In this document: piece by piece, positions 45,772-57,154 of the stretch | Numbering within the stretch: position 1 is the first letter of the stretch | Layout of the letters: each line of letters begins with the position of its first letter | NCBI GenBank assembly: GCA_012064385.1 | Contig: QRDG01000027.1 | Location: 729,075-793,074 of the forward strand | Direction of reading: 5' to 3' | Length of the DNA: 64,000 nucleotides | Source of the DNA: Puccinellia tenuiflora | Taxonomy: Eukaryota; Streptophyta; Magnoliopsida; Poales; Poaceae | Made by a program: the position numbers and the translations under genes | The notes under the pieces: generated by a model | Seen by the model: the letters and a program-made list of their open reading frames with translations, nothing else | What the model was told of the DNA's origin: nothing | Database searches by the model: none

Positions 45772-46247
45772 TATACTCCAAAATCAGCTCAAGGAAGTAT
45801 GACGCAACTATACACACAACACATACATCGAAGAGCGGTAGCTGCAATTATCAAGCGCGTGGTCCAACAAGAAAAAAGAAAGCGATGATCCATCTTACTT
45901 AAGAGAGTCAAGCAGTGCCAAAAACTATGAAAGCACCCACTACTAAACAACACGCATATTAGTCATTCAGCGTACAGCAACGTGACGAAGCTCTCGCGCT
46001 CGTGCGCTATAGAGCTAGACGTACCGCACAGTGCCAGTATCTCGTGTGATCATATATGGTGTGTGCAAAACCTTTCGCAATCCAAGGTCGGGTCCATCGA
46101 ACTAATCAACAAAACAATGCAAAAGAAGAAGAAAAATCTCAAGGAAAAGCTCGCTCGACGTGCACTAGCTAGCTAAGCCGGCCAGGCGTGCTAGCTCGGA
46201 GTATGATCCGGCCAACGGCGGCCAGTGGCCACGGACGACGGCTGCAA

Positions 46248-46672
46248 TCACATGAGGAGGAGGCGCCTCCTGATGACGGCGGCTTGGTCAGCGGTGACGG
46301 CGTTGGAGGCGAGCAGCGCGGTGAGCGTCTCGCTGAGGTTGTCCACCTCCCGGTGTATGCTCCGGATGTAGCTGCACGTCTCCTGCAGCACCCTCGACCC
46401 CGGCCCCTGCATTACATATCATATCAACACACACATAGAAGCTTAGCCGAGTAGCCATGGCTTCACTATATACATACTCATGGAAACGTAGCAAGCTTGA
46501 TTACCCTGTGAGCGCCATTACGAGTTGCCTGCGACGACGAGTCGGGGAGCAGCGCCTGCAGCTTGGACAGTAGGTCGGAGATCTGGTCCTCCGAGATGGA
46601 CATTGACGACGACGACGACGGTAGCGATCCCCCGGCGCGCCGCGAGCGTGGCCTCCTGCTGCTCGACGACAT
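46248..46672 (-). CDS. PRE/ILI-type atypical HLH protein, gene 2 (two exons)
   Basis: This paralogue of the gene at 15240-15655 has the same inferred role: a nuclear HLH protein without a basic region that sequesters inhibitory bHLH partners. Exon 1 is 46672-46505 (56 codons), the intron is 98 bp (GT-AG, phase 0), exon 2 is 46406-46248 (52 codons plus TGA), giving 108 residues. It starts MSSSSRRPRSRRAGGSLPSS; helix 1 is ISEDQISDLLSKLQALLP and helix 2 is VLQETCSYIRSIHREVDNLS. Compared with gene 1 it has a 4-residue insertion in the loop region (SSSQATRNG), a longer Ser tract, and an Arg-rich end (AVIRRRLLLM versus AVIRSLLM). Frame and splice sites are intact, so both duplicates look functional. 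Confidence 0.93.
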
Positions 46673-46769
46673 GGCCGCACTTATATAAATGTGTATCGAG
46701 CAAGCTAGCTGAGTGTGAGCTGATTGCTCGCTTTTCCGGTGCAGGCAGTAGCAGCGAGGCGAGCCGCGG

Positions 46770-46777
46770 TATATATA
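46770..46777 (-). promoter_or_regulatory. TATA box of HLH gene 2
   Basis: TATATATA-like sequence lies about 98 bp upstream of the ATG, at the same place as in gene 1. The flanking CTCGCTTTTCCGGTGCAGG is conserved between the copies. Confidence 0.65.
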
Positions 46778-47028
46778 ACGGGCGCCGTGTAAAGATAGAT
46801 AGACGGGGGCGAAAAGGGTAGCTGAGGAGAAGGTAGCCGGCCGCAAGGTTGATCGTCAGAAGGGGAAGAAGATAATGCTGGCTATACGATGGAGAGGGGA
46901 GCTACCGCGCTAGCTTGGGGGAGAAAGCGAGAGCTGTGAATGCGTGACAAGGAGAGACGTGGTGACTGGTGAGGTATATATGATGGATCTCATGGGTGCT
47001 AGTATTTTCCTAGTAGAGATTGAATATA

Positions 47029-47394
47029 GTGAACATGGGGGCATATGCACCCTCCTTTTTGAAATGTAAAAAATCTATCAAAAATTTGTCCGAAAAATTC
47101 GAAACAAAATTTTCATGAATAGGTGATGCAAAACATGTACCCTGCACATGAGTTTTGTGCCGAAATTATTATTTACTTTGACTCCGTAAAAAGAGAAAAT
47201 TTAAGTACTATATAGCAGTATATATGTGAAGTATTTTTGTTTTTTTATGTAGGCCAAGTAAAAAAGTCGTTCTCTTTGCGAAACTTTCTACGTACACATA
47301 CACATAGAATGTGCAGAGGTACACATTTTTTTCAGAATTTTTAAACGTTGGAAAAATGTATTTCCCAACCAGGTGCATATGCCACCGTGTTCAC
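47029..47394. mobile_element. TIR element (MITE) with GTGAACA ends
   Basis: GTGAACATGGGGGCATATGC at the left and GCATATGCCACCGTGTTCAC at the right form 23-bp inverted repeats with two mismatches. A 17-bp direct repeat CTAGTATTTTCCTAGTA lies nearby on both sides (46999-47015 and 47396-47412). Copy 1 of the segmental duplication lacks this insert. Confidence 0.75.
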
Positions 47395-47609
47395 CCTAGT
47401 ATTTTCCTAGTACTAGTAGACTAGTTACACTACCAGTAGTGGAGGAGGTCATTGCAGGCAGTCCGACGTACTGTGGATCGATCTAGTAAATGTTTGTTTA
47501 CTTATATTTTGTTCTTTAATCGTGTGGCCGCAGCTGGATTTGCTTGTGCTGTGTGCATGCGGTCTACATACCGGGGGAGTGCCGTTTCGCTAGATCTGCA
47601 TGCTGAGCA

Positions 47610-47901
47610 TAAGGCAGGGATACCACACCTAGTTGGGCGTCCACCTTCTATCATGATCGTCCAATTGCATTTGTTGATGGATATGACTCATACTAATTGA
47701 TGCATGGTTTTATTTATTTTTGTGAATGCATGCCCGATATTTCTTGTTAGTACATGTATCTAAATTTTGTTATAAAAATCCTAAATTACTGATAATGGAT
47801 TGATATTTGAATAATCATTCATAATTTATGCACAATCCTAAAACAGTTGGACGTCCCGGATAAGCAGAGAGCGTCCAACTAGGTGTGGAGTTGCATTTTC
47901 C
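47610..47901. mobile_element. MITE with 9-bp TSD, present only in duplication copy 2
   Basis: The inverted repeats CCACACCTAGTTGGGCG and CGTCCAACTAGGTGTGG lie near the ends. TGCTGAGCA flanks the 292-bp insert at 47601-47609 and 47902-47910. Copy 1 has TGCTGATCAGCACACATG at about 16138 without the insert. The TSD size suggests a Mutator-type source. Confidence 0.78.
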
Positions 47902-47910
47902 TGCTGAGCA

Positions 47911-50228
47911 CACATGGATGCATGCACGGGTGTCCTGTGTACCCGTGTAGATTAATCAGGCGTCGACATCTTGTAGTACTATGTGTGATTGGTGAAAGCA
48001 AGTTGGCTTCACTTGTTTGTTAGATATACTTAGGGTTGTTGAACCGTGTCATTGTGCTGCATGTAGAATCTAATTAAGTTAGTTCATTTATTTCAATGGT
48101 TTTGTTAATTCTCAGCTAGCTCAGGATTAACTTAGGGCTCAGTCAGGTTTTTCATCGTTGCATGCCGGAGTGGGAAAAAACATATGGCAAGAAAGTAAGC
48201 TAATTCTCATCGACTACACCTTAGACGGATCTTATTTCAAATACTTGATCATGTTAAAAAGTTTAAAGTTTAACTTAAGACATGTCTAAAACCTTGTTCA
48301 AAAAAAAAAAGACATGTCTAAAACATGAAAAAAAATGGCGAACTGGAAGGAGTAACCAGCAGTCAGCGCCTTCGTATTTTCAGTGGAACCACACCGAGAC
48401 CCTAATTGGAAAATGTTTTTGCTTCAGTGTTGTGAGCTTACGGCCATGATGACAGCAGGAGTTTCAAGACTGTTTACACATGATTTGCCCCAAGCTGTGT
48501 GTGGAAGAGGGGAGAGTCTGCATAGAAAACAGTCTTTACCAGTACACTGTGCGGAGCACAGAAATGCCAATTGCTGGAGCCGGAGATGCCGATCGATTGG
48601 TCTTGTCAAGTGCCATGAACTCACTACACGTAGGCCATATTTGTCCTGCTCGATTAACAATGATTTCCAACTCTTGGTACTGACGTGCCATGGCCATTTG
48701 CTGCCCTGCCTGCCTCACGAGGATCGCACAAATGGTCTCGAGAAATCTATAATCATTTGGACTGTACGGGCAAACAGTTCCCATTACGTAGAAATCTACC
48801 AACTACCATCATTGGATCCGTCCTATTGAATATCCAATCATAGAGGTTTGACCGGCTTTCTACATGTAATGTGTCCAGGACTGTAAATATGTTTTTGTGT
48901 TTGAAAACAACATAGCTGAAGGCGAAAGCCTGAAACATTTGCAAAAGGAAGAAAACAAAATGGGCATGTAAGGGCGGCTGCTTGAATTTAACATTCCTGT
49001 ACTTGCACGTCTCGAAATTTCTAGAGTGAATTCCTTTTTTTGCCCTCTAGTTATGCGTTAGTGACACTAACTACCTCATCTAGTGAAAATCGTCTAAATT
49101 ACTCATTTTACAAACTTTGAACCCTCTTTTTTTACACATTTCCACTAGATAAGGTGTGAGGTGATGACTGAGGTTAACAAATATCTTTAAATTGAATAGA
49201 TGGTGAAGAAAAGGCTGGACATGATCGTTGATGATGCCATCTGTTCTTTAAATATTTTGACGCATAACATTGACCTAAGACAACCGACGTATTCTAACAA
49301 ACATGCAGAATGCAAAAACGGGGCAGAACCGTCTTCAGAATCTTATTTTGAGCTGTATATCTTGATTTTCTTCACTAAATATAGGGTAATAAGTACCACA
49401 AATGCACAAATACAAGGTAAAAAGTGGAATTCACCTCAATTTTCTAAGAAATGCTGGCGGTTATAGACTAGTTGCACACTTGCACTATTCAGAAAAATTG
49501 AATCATTTGTGTTTTTTTTATCTAGGGCAATCCTTTAAATTTTGCTGCAACTTTGAGACCTTGGATATTGCTTAATAATCATTGTTGTGATTAATTACCA
49601 ACTAGAGCACGAGGTTTTCCCTCCCTTTTGGGAAAAAATCTAGGGTATGTTTGGCTGCATTTTTACGACATTTTTGTAGAATCACATGTTTGACGTATTT
49701 TAATGAGAATTTTCAAATGCACAAATAACTAAATCCTAAATTCAAAACAAGACAAAAGATTTATCATTTTTATTAATTCAGAACAAGATTTATACATCCA
49801 ACAGAGATTACTCCTCGCTGAGAAAGATTACACCGTGATCATTTTCTCCTCGCGCAAGATAGTTTTGTGCCTAATCATCACGGTATATGTGCATCTCCGT
49901 TGAGACTTGAGACGATCAATCGAGAGGCATGTACTGGTTGGACCGTCGACTACCCAGGGGAGAAGCTCCCCTTAGGGCAAGGAAGGGCGGCTGATTTTTT
50001 GTGAAAATTTAGATGCATGTGTCTTTTCTGAACATTTGAATGGTCGTGTCGTCGAAAACGGACTCCAAACGAAAAAGTTATGCTTGTTTTAGTGAACACC
50101 GTATGAAATTGTTTCCGGACCGAAAAATGTTAGCTTTGTGTCATGTTAGATTTAATGTGAATAAGTTTCTTTTTGTATTATAGAGACTTCTATGAGGATT
50201 TATCTTGTTATTTAATGGTGATCCAAAT
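47911..50228. other. Intergenic part of duplication copy 2
   Basis: 48425-48880 is the conserved counterpart of 17075-17560. The rest has no credible ORF; 49895-49925 (TCTCCGTTGAGA...GACGATCAATCGAG) matches about 20030-20055 of copy 1. Confidence 0.5.
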
Positions 50229-50640
50229 CCGTTTCTATAAGTGAGAAGGCTAACGACGGAGCGAAGTGAGGCCCGTCGCCGGTAGGCTTGGGCCGAGACT
50301 GCCGGGGGTGCGGGGGCGCTGCCCCCGCGGTACGGTACGAGTTGTAACCGACCAGGACACCGATTGTTGCCGACCTAGTTTAGGTCAGGACCACTATAAA
50401 TACGTCTTGTAAGCCGCCGCCGAGATAAGCCACACATTGTAAATCCCGGCGCGTTTGTAACCTCACCCCGAAATAGTGAAGTATTGCTGGCTGGCGCCCG
50501 TGGTTTTTCTCTTCCTTGTTGGAAGGGTTTTCCATGTTAAAATCTTGTGTCCCCCGTTGGTTTGATCTTGCTTAATTTCATCGTTGTTTTGCTATCGCTT
50601 GTAACATATCTGATTATGAGCATGAGAATATACAAGATCC
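50229..50640 (+). repeat. LTR-like fragment (copia type, uncertain)
   Basis: This GC-rich segment has a TATAAATA box at 50395-50402 followed by the CT-rich downstream part and TTCCATGTTAAAATCTTGTG typical of plant LTR 3' halves. Exact ends, partner LTR and target duplication were not found. Confidence 0.35.
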
Positions 50641-50706
50641 ATTTATCTAGTCATTATTCATACGAAGAGAATTGAATATTTCAGAGTTTGTCTTGGTATT
50701 ACAAGC

Positions 50707-51694
50707 TGTCGGGGGGATGGTCCCCCGATATACCAAAGTCCACGACTCGACAAGATCTAGCAGCTGGTTGGCCAAATCTGGCTGGCCCTCCTGCTGGCTG
50801 GCCAAATCCGGCTGGCCAACCTGTCCGGCTGGCCATCCGCCTGGCCGGCCGGCTGCCCTGAAGCCCTGTCCGGCTGGCCATCCGCCTGGCCGGCCAGCTG
50901 CCGTGAAGACCTGGCCGGCTGGCCATCTGCCTTGCCGGCTGGCTGCCCTGAAGCCCTGTCCGGCTGGACAATCAGTCCGGCTGGCCGCCTGCCAGCCAGC
51001 CACGGAAGACCCGACAACGATGACGCCCGGTACAGTTGATGCACGACGCCGACCACACCGACAAGACATAAAGGAGAAGGCCATACCGAAGACCCCGCTG
51101 ACCCGGAACCGGCGGAGGCGGAGCCGGCAGGACAGGAAGCGCGCCACCCGGCATCGCACGTCCCCTACAGCGGCGCCTCTATATCGTGCGGCGTCCATTG
51201 TGCCTGATGGAAGAACACTGTGGGAAGGAAGAAGACTGTAGCCGGACCCGGTGGGGCCGGGTCGAGCAGCCGGACCCAGGAGTCAGTGTGTAATCAGCCG
51301 GCCCCATACATGTACAGCAACCCCCCAGGCCTATATAAGGGGAGGTGCGGCCACCAGAAGAAAGGACCGGGGAGGGGGGGAGAGCTTGACCCACGAAGAG
51401 ACCACGAAGGAAACCCTTGAACGCTCTCATGCCCCGGAGGGGCTCCCGGGTAGCCGGCTGCTCCTCTCACTCAGCCGGCCGGCCTACTCCAGCCGGCTGC
51501 TCATATACAGCTCAAGGAGCGACTTTGTAACACCATATTCTCCAGCATGTACACTAGATCATGCAGGAGTAGGGGTTTTACCTCCTCACGAGGGCCTCGA
51601 ACCTGGGTACATCATGTGTCAGTTTGCATGCTTGTGCCCAATCCCACCGGAACGCCGTCGCTCGCGCCATAGTCCCCACACCTTAAGCCACACA
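50707..51694 (+). repeat. Gypsy LTR (solo or truncated), plus orientation
   Basis: It begins TGTCGGGGGGATGGTCCCCC and appears to end ...CCACACA before GTTGGCATATGCC, a degenerate primer-binding-site-like stretch. It contains a TATATAA box (51332-51338) and the CGAACCTGGGTACATC phrase near its 3' end, as in Triticeae gypsy LTRs. The interior (about 50760-50990) has repeated GGCTGGCCATCCGCCTGGCC units. No internal domain follows. Confidence 0.6.
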
Positions 51695-51950
51695 GTTGGC
51701 ATATGCCGTGAAACCAACCACGTCACAAGGCTATCTAAAAAGATGATAGAACTTAAAAAATACATCATATTTTCTATAGTTTACCACCATATTGAGTTGG
51801 CATTGCTTTGATGGCAAAAAATTAAAGGGTCTTCTCAGTTATGAAGATCATCAAGATTAAGTTGCACAACAAGATGTCTGGCAATTGCCAAAGCCATAAT
51901 GCCTCAAAACGAAGAGGCCACTTGATAAAATGTGGAGGAAAGTAGGGGAA

Positions 51951-52034
51951 ATGGCCGATACTATTGGCAGAATTCCTCTTTGGCTGATAGGTACTGTAAC
52001 TGGTATTCCAGTTATTGGTTTAATGGTTGTTTGA
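51951..52034 (+). pseudogene. psbJ: Plastid psbJ fragment in nuclear DNA
   Basis: Translation MADTIGRIPLWLIGTVTGIP then VIGLMVV and stop matches the N-terminal 24 residues of the 40-residue photosystem II subunit PsbJ, with Thr5 changed to Ile. The C-terminal FFYGSYSGLGSSL part is missing. It lies about 300 bp from mitochondrial rRNA pieces, so it came either directly from plastid DNA or through a mitochondrial genome that had captured it. It cannot encode a working subunit. Confidence 0.8.
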
Positions 52035-52190
52035 ATGACTTCCTTTCTTTGTTTGGCGAGTGCTTCAAAACTCCATCCTCTGAATAAAGTCTTCTTGTTG
52101 AAACCATGATCTTTCAAACTTGAAAACCCTTTGAACAGTTCAGTCTCACACTCCAGCAACAAAGGAACATGGTCTGAACCATATCTAGGA
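52035..52190 (-). pseudogene. Possible retroelement endonuclease C-terminal fragment
   Basis: Minus-strand translation gives RYGSDHVPLLLECETELFKG and continues LFRGWSFEALAKQ. The SDHVP motif resembles the catalytic SDHxP of APE-type LINE endonucleases. The rest is not recognised and the call is weak. Confidence 0.3.
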
Positions 52191-52339
52191 AGGGATAAAA
52201 ATAAAAGAAACTGTACCCGACAAGGGATGGACGTAAACTCGTAAGCTATCGAGGGTAGGGATAATCGTCCAGGTCTTATTGTTTAAAAAAAAAGCCGAAC
52301 AACAAAACCTGTCCTTAACGGGATGGTACTGACTTTCAT

Positions 52340-52369
52340 ACAGGTGCTGCATGGCTGTCGTCAACTCGT
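52340..52369 (+). rRNA. rrn18: Small-subunit rRNA fragment (rrn18-like, conserved internal segment)
   Basis: CAGGTGCTGCATGGCTGTCG followed by TCAACTCGT is the universally conserved small-subunit rRNA segment around E. coli position 1050. Conservation stops on both sides, so it is a fragment. Confidence 0.7.
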
Positions 52370-52505
52370 CAAGGAAAAGACCTTTGTAATTCAGTGTAGT
52401 TTTTCACTGACTATTCTAGTGTAGTTGTTTCTTATTAAAGTAAGCTGTGTTTGAGTATCCTTTCCGCAACCATTGTTCACATCCTCTTTTCTATCTTTTC
52501 GAGAG

Positions 52506-52532
52506 CCCCCCCCCCCCCCCCCCCCCCCCCCC
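52506..52532. repeat. Poly(C) run of 27
   Basis: This is an uninterrupted C homopolymer just before the rrn18 3'-end fragment. The length is likely uncertain in the assembly. Confidence 0.85.
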
Positions 52533-52607
52533 GCGTTGCCCCGTCAAGGGGCTTGACACTATTCGTGAGGATGGGACGAGAAGCTGGTGAAGAGCATTTT
52601 CTGGCCC

Positions 52608-52645
52608 AAGGTAGCCGTAGGGGAACCTGTGGCTGGATTGAATCC
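52608..52645 (+). rRNA. rrn18: Mitochondrial rrn18, 3' end fragment
   Basis: AAGGTAGCCGTAGGGGAACC followed by TGTGGCTGGATTGAATCC is the 3' terminus of plant mitochondrial 18S rRNA, including the GGATTG end near the anti-Shine-Dalgarno position. The spacer to the rrn5 start is 113 bp, close to the usual mitochondrial arrangement (family knowledge). Confidence 0.82.
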
Positions 52646-52758
52646 TTCGCGATGGAAATGCCCTCGCCTACTTGACTAAACTAAGGACCTCAACGGAAGC
52701 TTATGTAGATTTTCTACTTTTCCATTTTCCTTCTTGTTTATCAATCACCAATCAAGAC

Positions 52759-52778
52759 AAACCGGGCACTACGGTGAG
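52759..52778 (+). rRNA. rrn5: Mitochondrial rrn5, 5' end fragment
   Basis: AAACCGGGCACTACGGTGAG is the start of plant mitochondrial 5S rRNA. Only about 20 nt remain before the sequence diverges (CCTCGAAAGGG). Confidence 0.72.
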
Positions 52779-53088
52779 CCTCGAAAGGGAGGTGCTATTT
52801 ATGATGCTACGGACGGCTGTCCGAAGTGCATGCAATGACGGGCTCGGGCGAAGGACGAGAGACGAAAGCAGATGTCAGTGAAACTGGTCATAATACTCCC
52901 TATGTCTTTGGAATGAACGGACTTGGCCAAATGAAAATATAAGCAAATAGCCGCGCACTCCACATTGATCCTATCCTTTCGTACGAACACAGGACCTCAC
53001 GAGTTCCAAGCCTGACCTTCTTTAAGCTGCTTCGACTACGGGAACCACAAGGAAAACGGAACACGAGCGGGTATGTGGGAGTGGGTCA

Positions 53089-53129
53089 TTCCTTCTGAGC
53101 CAGGATCAAACTCAGATTTTGACTATGAT
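53089..53129 (-). rRNA. rrn18: Mitochondrial rrn18, 5' end fragment, inverted
   Basis: The minus strand reads ATCATAGTCAAAATCTGAGT then TTGATCCTGGCTCAGAAGG, the 5' end of mitochondrial 18S rRNA. It is on the opposite strand to the 3'-end fragment at 52608-52645, showing rearrangement before or after nuclear transfer. Confidence 0.82.
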
Positions 53130-53440
53130 TGGGCCGAACAGTGGTAGAACACTTCAGAAAATCGTATAAAAATAAAGCAATGAAGTGATCTGTCCAACTA
53201 GGCCAACTGGTTTTGAGCAAAAGAACATTCCCGTACTCGTCAGTTTCACTGAAGACTGACAGCCATCTTCGAAATGCTTCGATTTCGTGCGTTTAAAGGC
53301 AGAGTTGAGCAACCAATCATAAGCCAGCGAGAAAACGGATGCATTTCCCGTGCATTTTGAAAAACGCTCCCACTCTTCTGGAGTAGCATCTCTAGCGCAG
53401 TCACTTCTCTATAGAAAGCAAAAACATGCAGTCAAGATTA

Positions 53441-56400
53441 GTCACATTAGTTAAACAAGTGATTCGCTGACATTCAATTCAAATAGAAAGAGTAGTCACA
53501 GCTGAGACAAGTTGCTCTAATAGGAAGGAGTTGACTTACTTTCAATTCCTAATACAGCAAGAGCTTGTAGACGGTTGCTTCGAGGTCTCACAGGTCCAGC
53601 TTAAGCGAAAATGTAGTTGTGGAAGTAGTCTTGCCCACTTAGCCCTCCTGCTGCAGAGATAAGATGAATGGCTTCGAGATACCATGGCTTACTGATTTGA
53701 TGGTGTGATATATTCAAAGTGTTTATCTTGGTACATTTAAGAAATATTTAAAAAATAGAGCTTTGTCATTGCCTAGGATTTTAGACAGTATTAAAGCTAA
53801 GATAAAAGTCATGGAGGTTCCCACACTAGTTTCCTGAGCACTTTGGCTCCCGCAAATGCCCATCCTTGCGCCTCATCCTTGATGGAAGGAGCATAGCTGC
53901 GAGATCCCGCCAGATCGACCAGCAGGTGAGGATGAAAATCGAATTGATCCCCTTCTTGTGTCGACCAGGAAGTCGACGACGGACATGGTGGCAGGGGTGT
54001 GTGCTGCGCCGATAGCTGCAGCCATGCTGCTGCAATTTGGCCAGCTGCTCATCGCGTCCCAAACACATCGGAGCAGTGCCTAAGTTGGCCGGTTGCCAGT
54101 GCCACTATTGGTTATACTGTTCGAAGAACATACTCCTATATATATAGAAGACCTTTGCACGAGTTTTTCCGTTTTCCTTCAATTGTCGGGCTCAATAAGA
54201 GAAGGGAAAGTCTTCGGATCAAACTATTTACGGTAGTACTTACGGCCGACTGTTTGTACTGGCCGATGATCCCGTCCATCGTTGGTACGATACGAAACGA
54301 GCACGGCGCCCGGCACGGGCAGGGTATTAATTGATTTTCCGTTCCACCGTTTTAATAGCCAAATTCAGTTTGTTGTCTCGGATCGGATGGCCTAATGAAG
54401 ACCACTAAAAGCCTGAAAAACAAAAAAAAATCTACACTTTTTTTTTCTCCATAAAAGAGGGTTTGCCCACTGGTTCCATCGATCCTTCTGCCAAAGCTAC
54501 AAGGTGCAGGCAGAGTGAATCATCAACATCAAGGTTTACAATGTCGAATATCACGATTCGTATCAGCTTGGATTCCGCCGATTTTTTAATCGTACTTGTT
54601 CAAAACATGTCTTATTAGTATAAAAATTCAATTTTTGGTCAGTACTTGAGCCTAACAAATATTTTGTTCACAATTTATTAACTACGTGATTAAGAAATAA
54701 ATTATTCGTCACTCACAAAATATTTACTCTAGCATCAAAGGTACATACATGTGTATTTGCAGAACATTATCCATGATTTTGATAATTTTTTGAAATTGCA
54801 AATACCCAATGTTACTTCTAACCTTTTTGAGAAAACATTGTTATCTCCATATCTATATATATCGGTGAACTTTTTGGGTCAAATATCGTCCATATTCATA
54901 CATATATCCGGTGATATGTCTGTAAATGATGTTTACGAAATGATATGGCGTATCTATATCATCGGTAGAGCTCCAAAAATGATACATGGCATCATATATT
55001 GATCATATGGCCGAGATTTAAAATATTAATCCACATTCACTTATGGGTAAAGAAGGCATCCGCACAACAGAGATACCTCGGCGCACTAGGCGAGTATTTT
55101 GCACCAGCGTCTCGTGGCAACTCTGATGGCGCCCCTCAAAATGTGTCCGATTTTTTCCGTGGAATGTCCATTTTTTCTGCCCCCAAAAGTATATCAGAAT
55201 CAAGCTTGCATATTTTATTTAGAGGAGGATGATGCTTTATCGAAGGAAATAAGACAAGAACAATAGTATGTTGCTACTCTTTCAAAAGAAAAAAGAATAG
55301 GAAAGTGTTTCACAAATCAAAGATAAAGGATTTTAGAACAAGTAAACACAATTTTCAGTTGTCTCAACAATAGAATCGGGTCAAATAAGGAATAAAAGTC
55401 AATTCTTTCGAAATGAGACAAAGAAAAGATTTTAGAGATGACTAAAAAAACTCGAAGGATTTAGCCTTGAAGTATGTCACTAAAAATTAGCCAACTTGAC
55501 TCATAAGTACAAATGATTTTTTTAAAAGGAAATTAGTACACGTCATAGTCATTTCTTTATTATTATAGACAGAAAATCAGAGAGTGTGGATTGTGGCTAA
55601 CAGACGGGCAGGTGCGGAGAAAAAGCAGACGCGGATAGTGTTTCTTCGGCCACAAACCTATGGCCAAATAGACAGTCTGAGAACAACTTTTCCGTTTGGG
55701 GACCCCTATAGGGCCTAATTTTTCTTTAAAGAAGCTTGGGCCCCGCCCTGATTCCATTAACACGAAACCAACATTACAATGTTTTTCATCAAAGTGACTG
55801 TTCTTGGAAGTTGACCAGCTCACCTATATCGAAAAAAGGAAGAGCAAACACTGGTCCAAAAAACATACTAATCTCGTACAAGACTTACAAGAAAACATCA
55901 AATCTCGAAACAGCTCTGAATGGAATCAGTCTGAAAGAATTTCGCTCAACATGAAGGGCCTAATTAATGTTTTTGGCCTCGGAAATAGACAAACCGGGAA
56001 AATGTGCGAGTCCACGGTTTTCGGTCAGTTTTCCTCATAAACTGGTCAACTCATTTCTACTATATCAATGAAGAGGTAAATATTTCCGTGGCCAAAAACA
56101 AAATCATGAAGCGTCATTGTCAAATACATAACCTATGGACGAGGAGGATGGACGACACCGTCAATCGTACGTGTAACACTATAGCTGAAGTCGAAGGGAA
56201 ATGTGGAGATCGCCGTCTCGCAAAAAGGAGAAACAGCCGAGGAAGCCGGTGAGGAGGACGACATGGGCACACCGGCAGGCAGGGTCGCTTCCAGGCCATA
56301 GGACAACACCACGTACTCCTGTCAATAGTTACTCACCGTGGCTCCACACGCACGCGCACGTACTCGTCCAGCTGCAGTACTCTGTCGCTACAGAATACGA

Positions 56401-57154
56401 TCGGACGTACGCCCGTGTGTGCCTGCTCTGCTCCATCCAGTTGGATCCGTAGCCTGGTCGTATATCGATCGATCCACGTCGATCGCGACGTCGACGAGCG
56501 AAATCTCCGGCGGTGATCGGTGCAATAGAATGCGATGCAAGTGGCCTCCGCTTCTCAATCGAGAAAAACAAGATCGGTGCAAGTGTAGTCCTGAATTGCT
56601 CGTAACCCCCGGTGCAGGACGACATGCGCCGTTGTCGAAAGCGCGCTCGTATCATGTAGGCCGACTCGGCGGAGTAGGATCCATCGCGCTAGTGAATTTC
56701 AATCGAATCGTGTCGGGAGAGCCATTGTCGAGGGTAACATCGGAGACCATTTCCCCGAAGGGAAACAAATTGTGAATCAGTGTTGAACACCGATACGATT
56801 GACCTAAAAATTATTCTCAAGCGCATTTTTGACTGAACATTTCTTCCTCTTGGAGCCTTGATAGAGCTTTGGTACAATGCCCATCGGCGGGTGGCCATGT
56901 AGCCGAGGTGTGGTCCAAAATTTTGCCTTCCCCCCATTCCCAACCTAACCGCCGTGGCCGCCGCCAATAGGTCCCTCCCTTGATGCCACGGTTTGGAGAT
57001 GTTGGGCATCCCCAAAATGCAAATTTATTGTGTGGTTAGTTTTACAAAATAGGATTTGGACGGCGGACTAACGTCTTCAATGTAGGGGTTGCCAAAATAG
57101 TGGGAGTCCCTTATGTAACCAAGTGTAAGAGTCGACGGGGCACCTCCTCTACAA
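53441..57154. other. Intergenic sequence, right part of duplication copy 2
   Basis: It contains copy 2 anchors at about 54085-54150 (empty site of the copy 1 retroposon) and 56110-56580. No credible ORF was seen; short ORFs are shadows in AT-rich sequence. Confidence 0.5.

Larger units (their letters stand above)
52325..53440. other. Mitochondrial DNA insertion (NUMT), rearranged
   Basis: Three separate pieces of mitochondrial rrn18 and the start of rrn5 occur within 0.8 kb on different strands, separated by sequence of unknown origin. Outer limits are not fixed. Confidence 0.7.
45490..56580 (+). repeat. Segmental duplication, copy 2 (direct orientation)
   Basis: This is collinear with 14640-23060 (see copy 1 anchors). 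It is longer because it carries MITEs (47029-47394, 47610-47901), LTR fragments (50.2-51.7 kb) and organelle DNA (51.95-53.4 kb). It lacks the LINE-like retroposon present in copy 1. Confidence 0.83.

Noticed and set aside
50647..51241. 180-190-codon ORFs on both strands with Gly/Pro/Trp repeats
   Set aside because: They lie in GGCTGGCC repeats of a gypsy LTR; both strands are open by composition.
51951..52034. psbJ as a functional gene
   Set aside because: It is truncated after 24 matching residues, lacks the C-terminus and sits in nuclear transposon-rich DNA.
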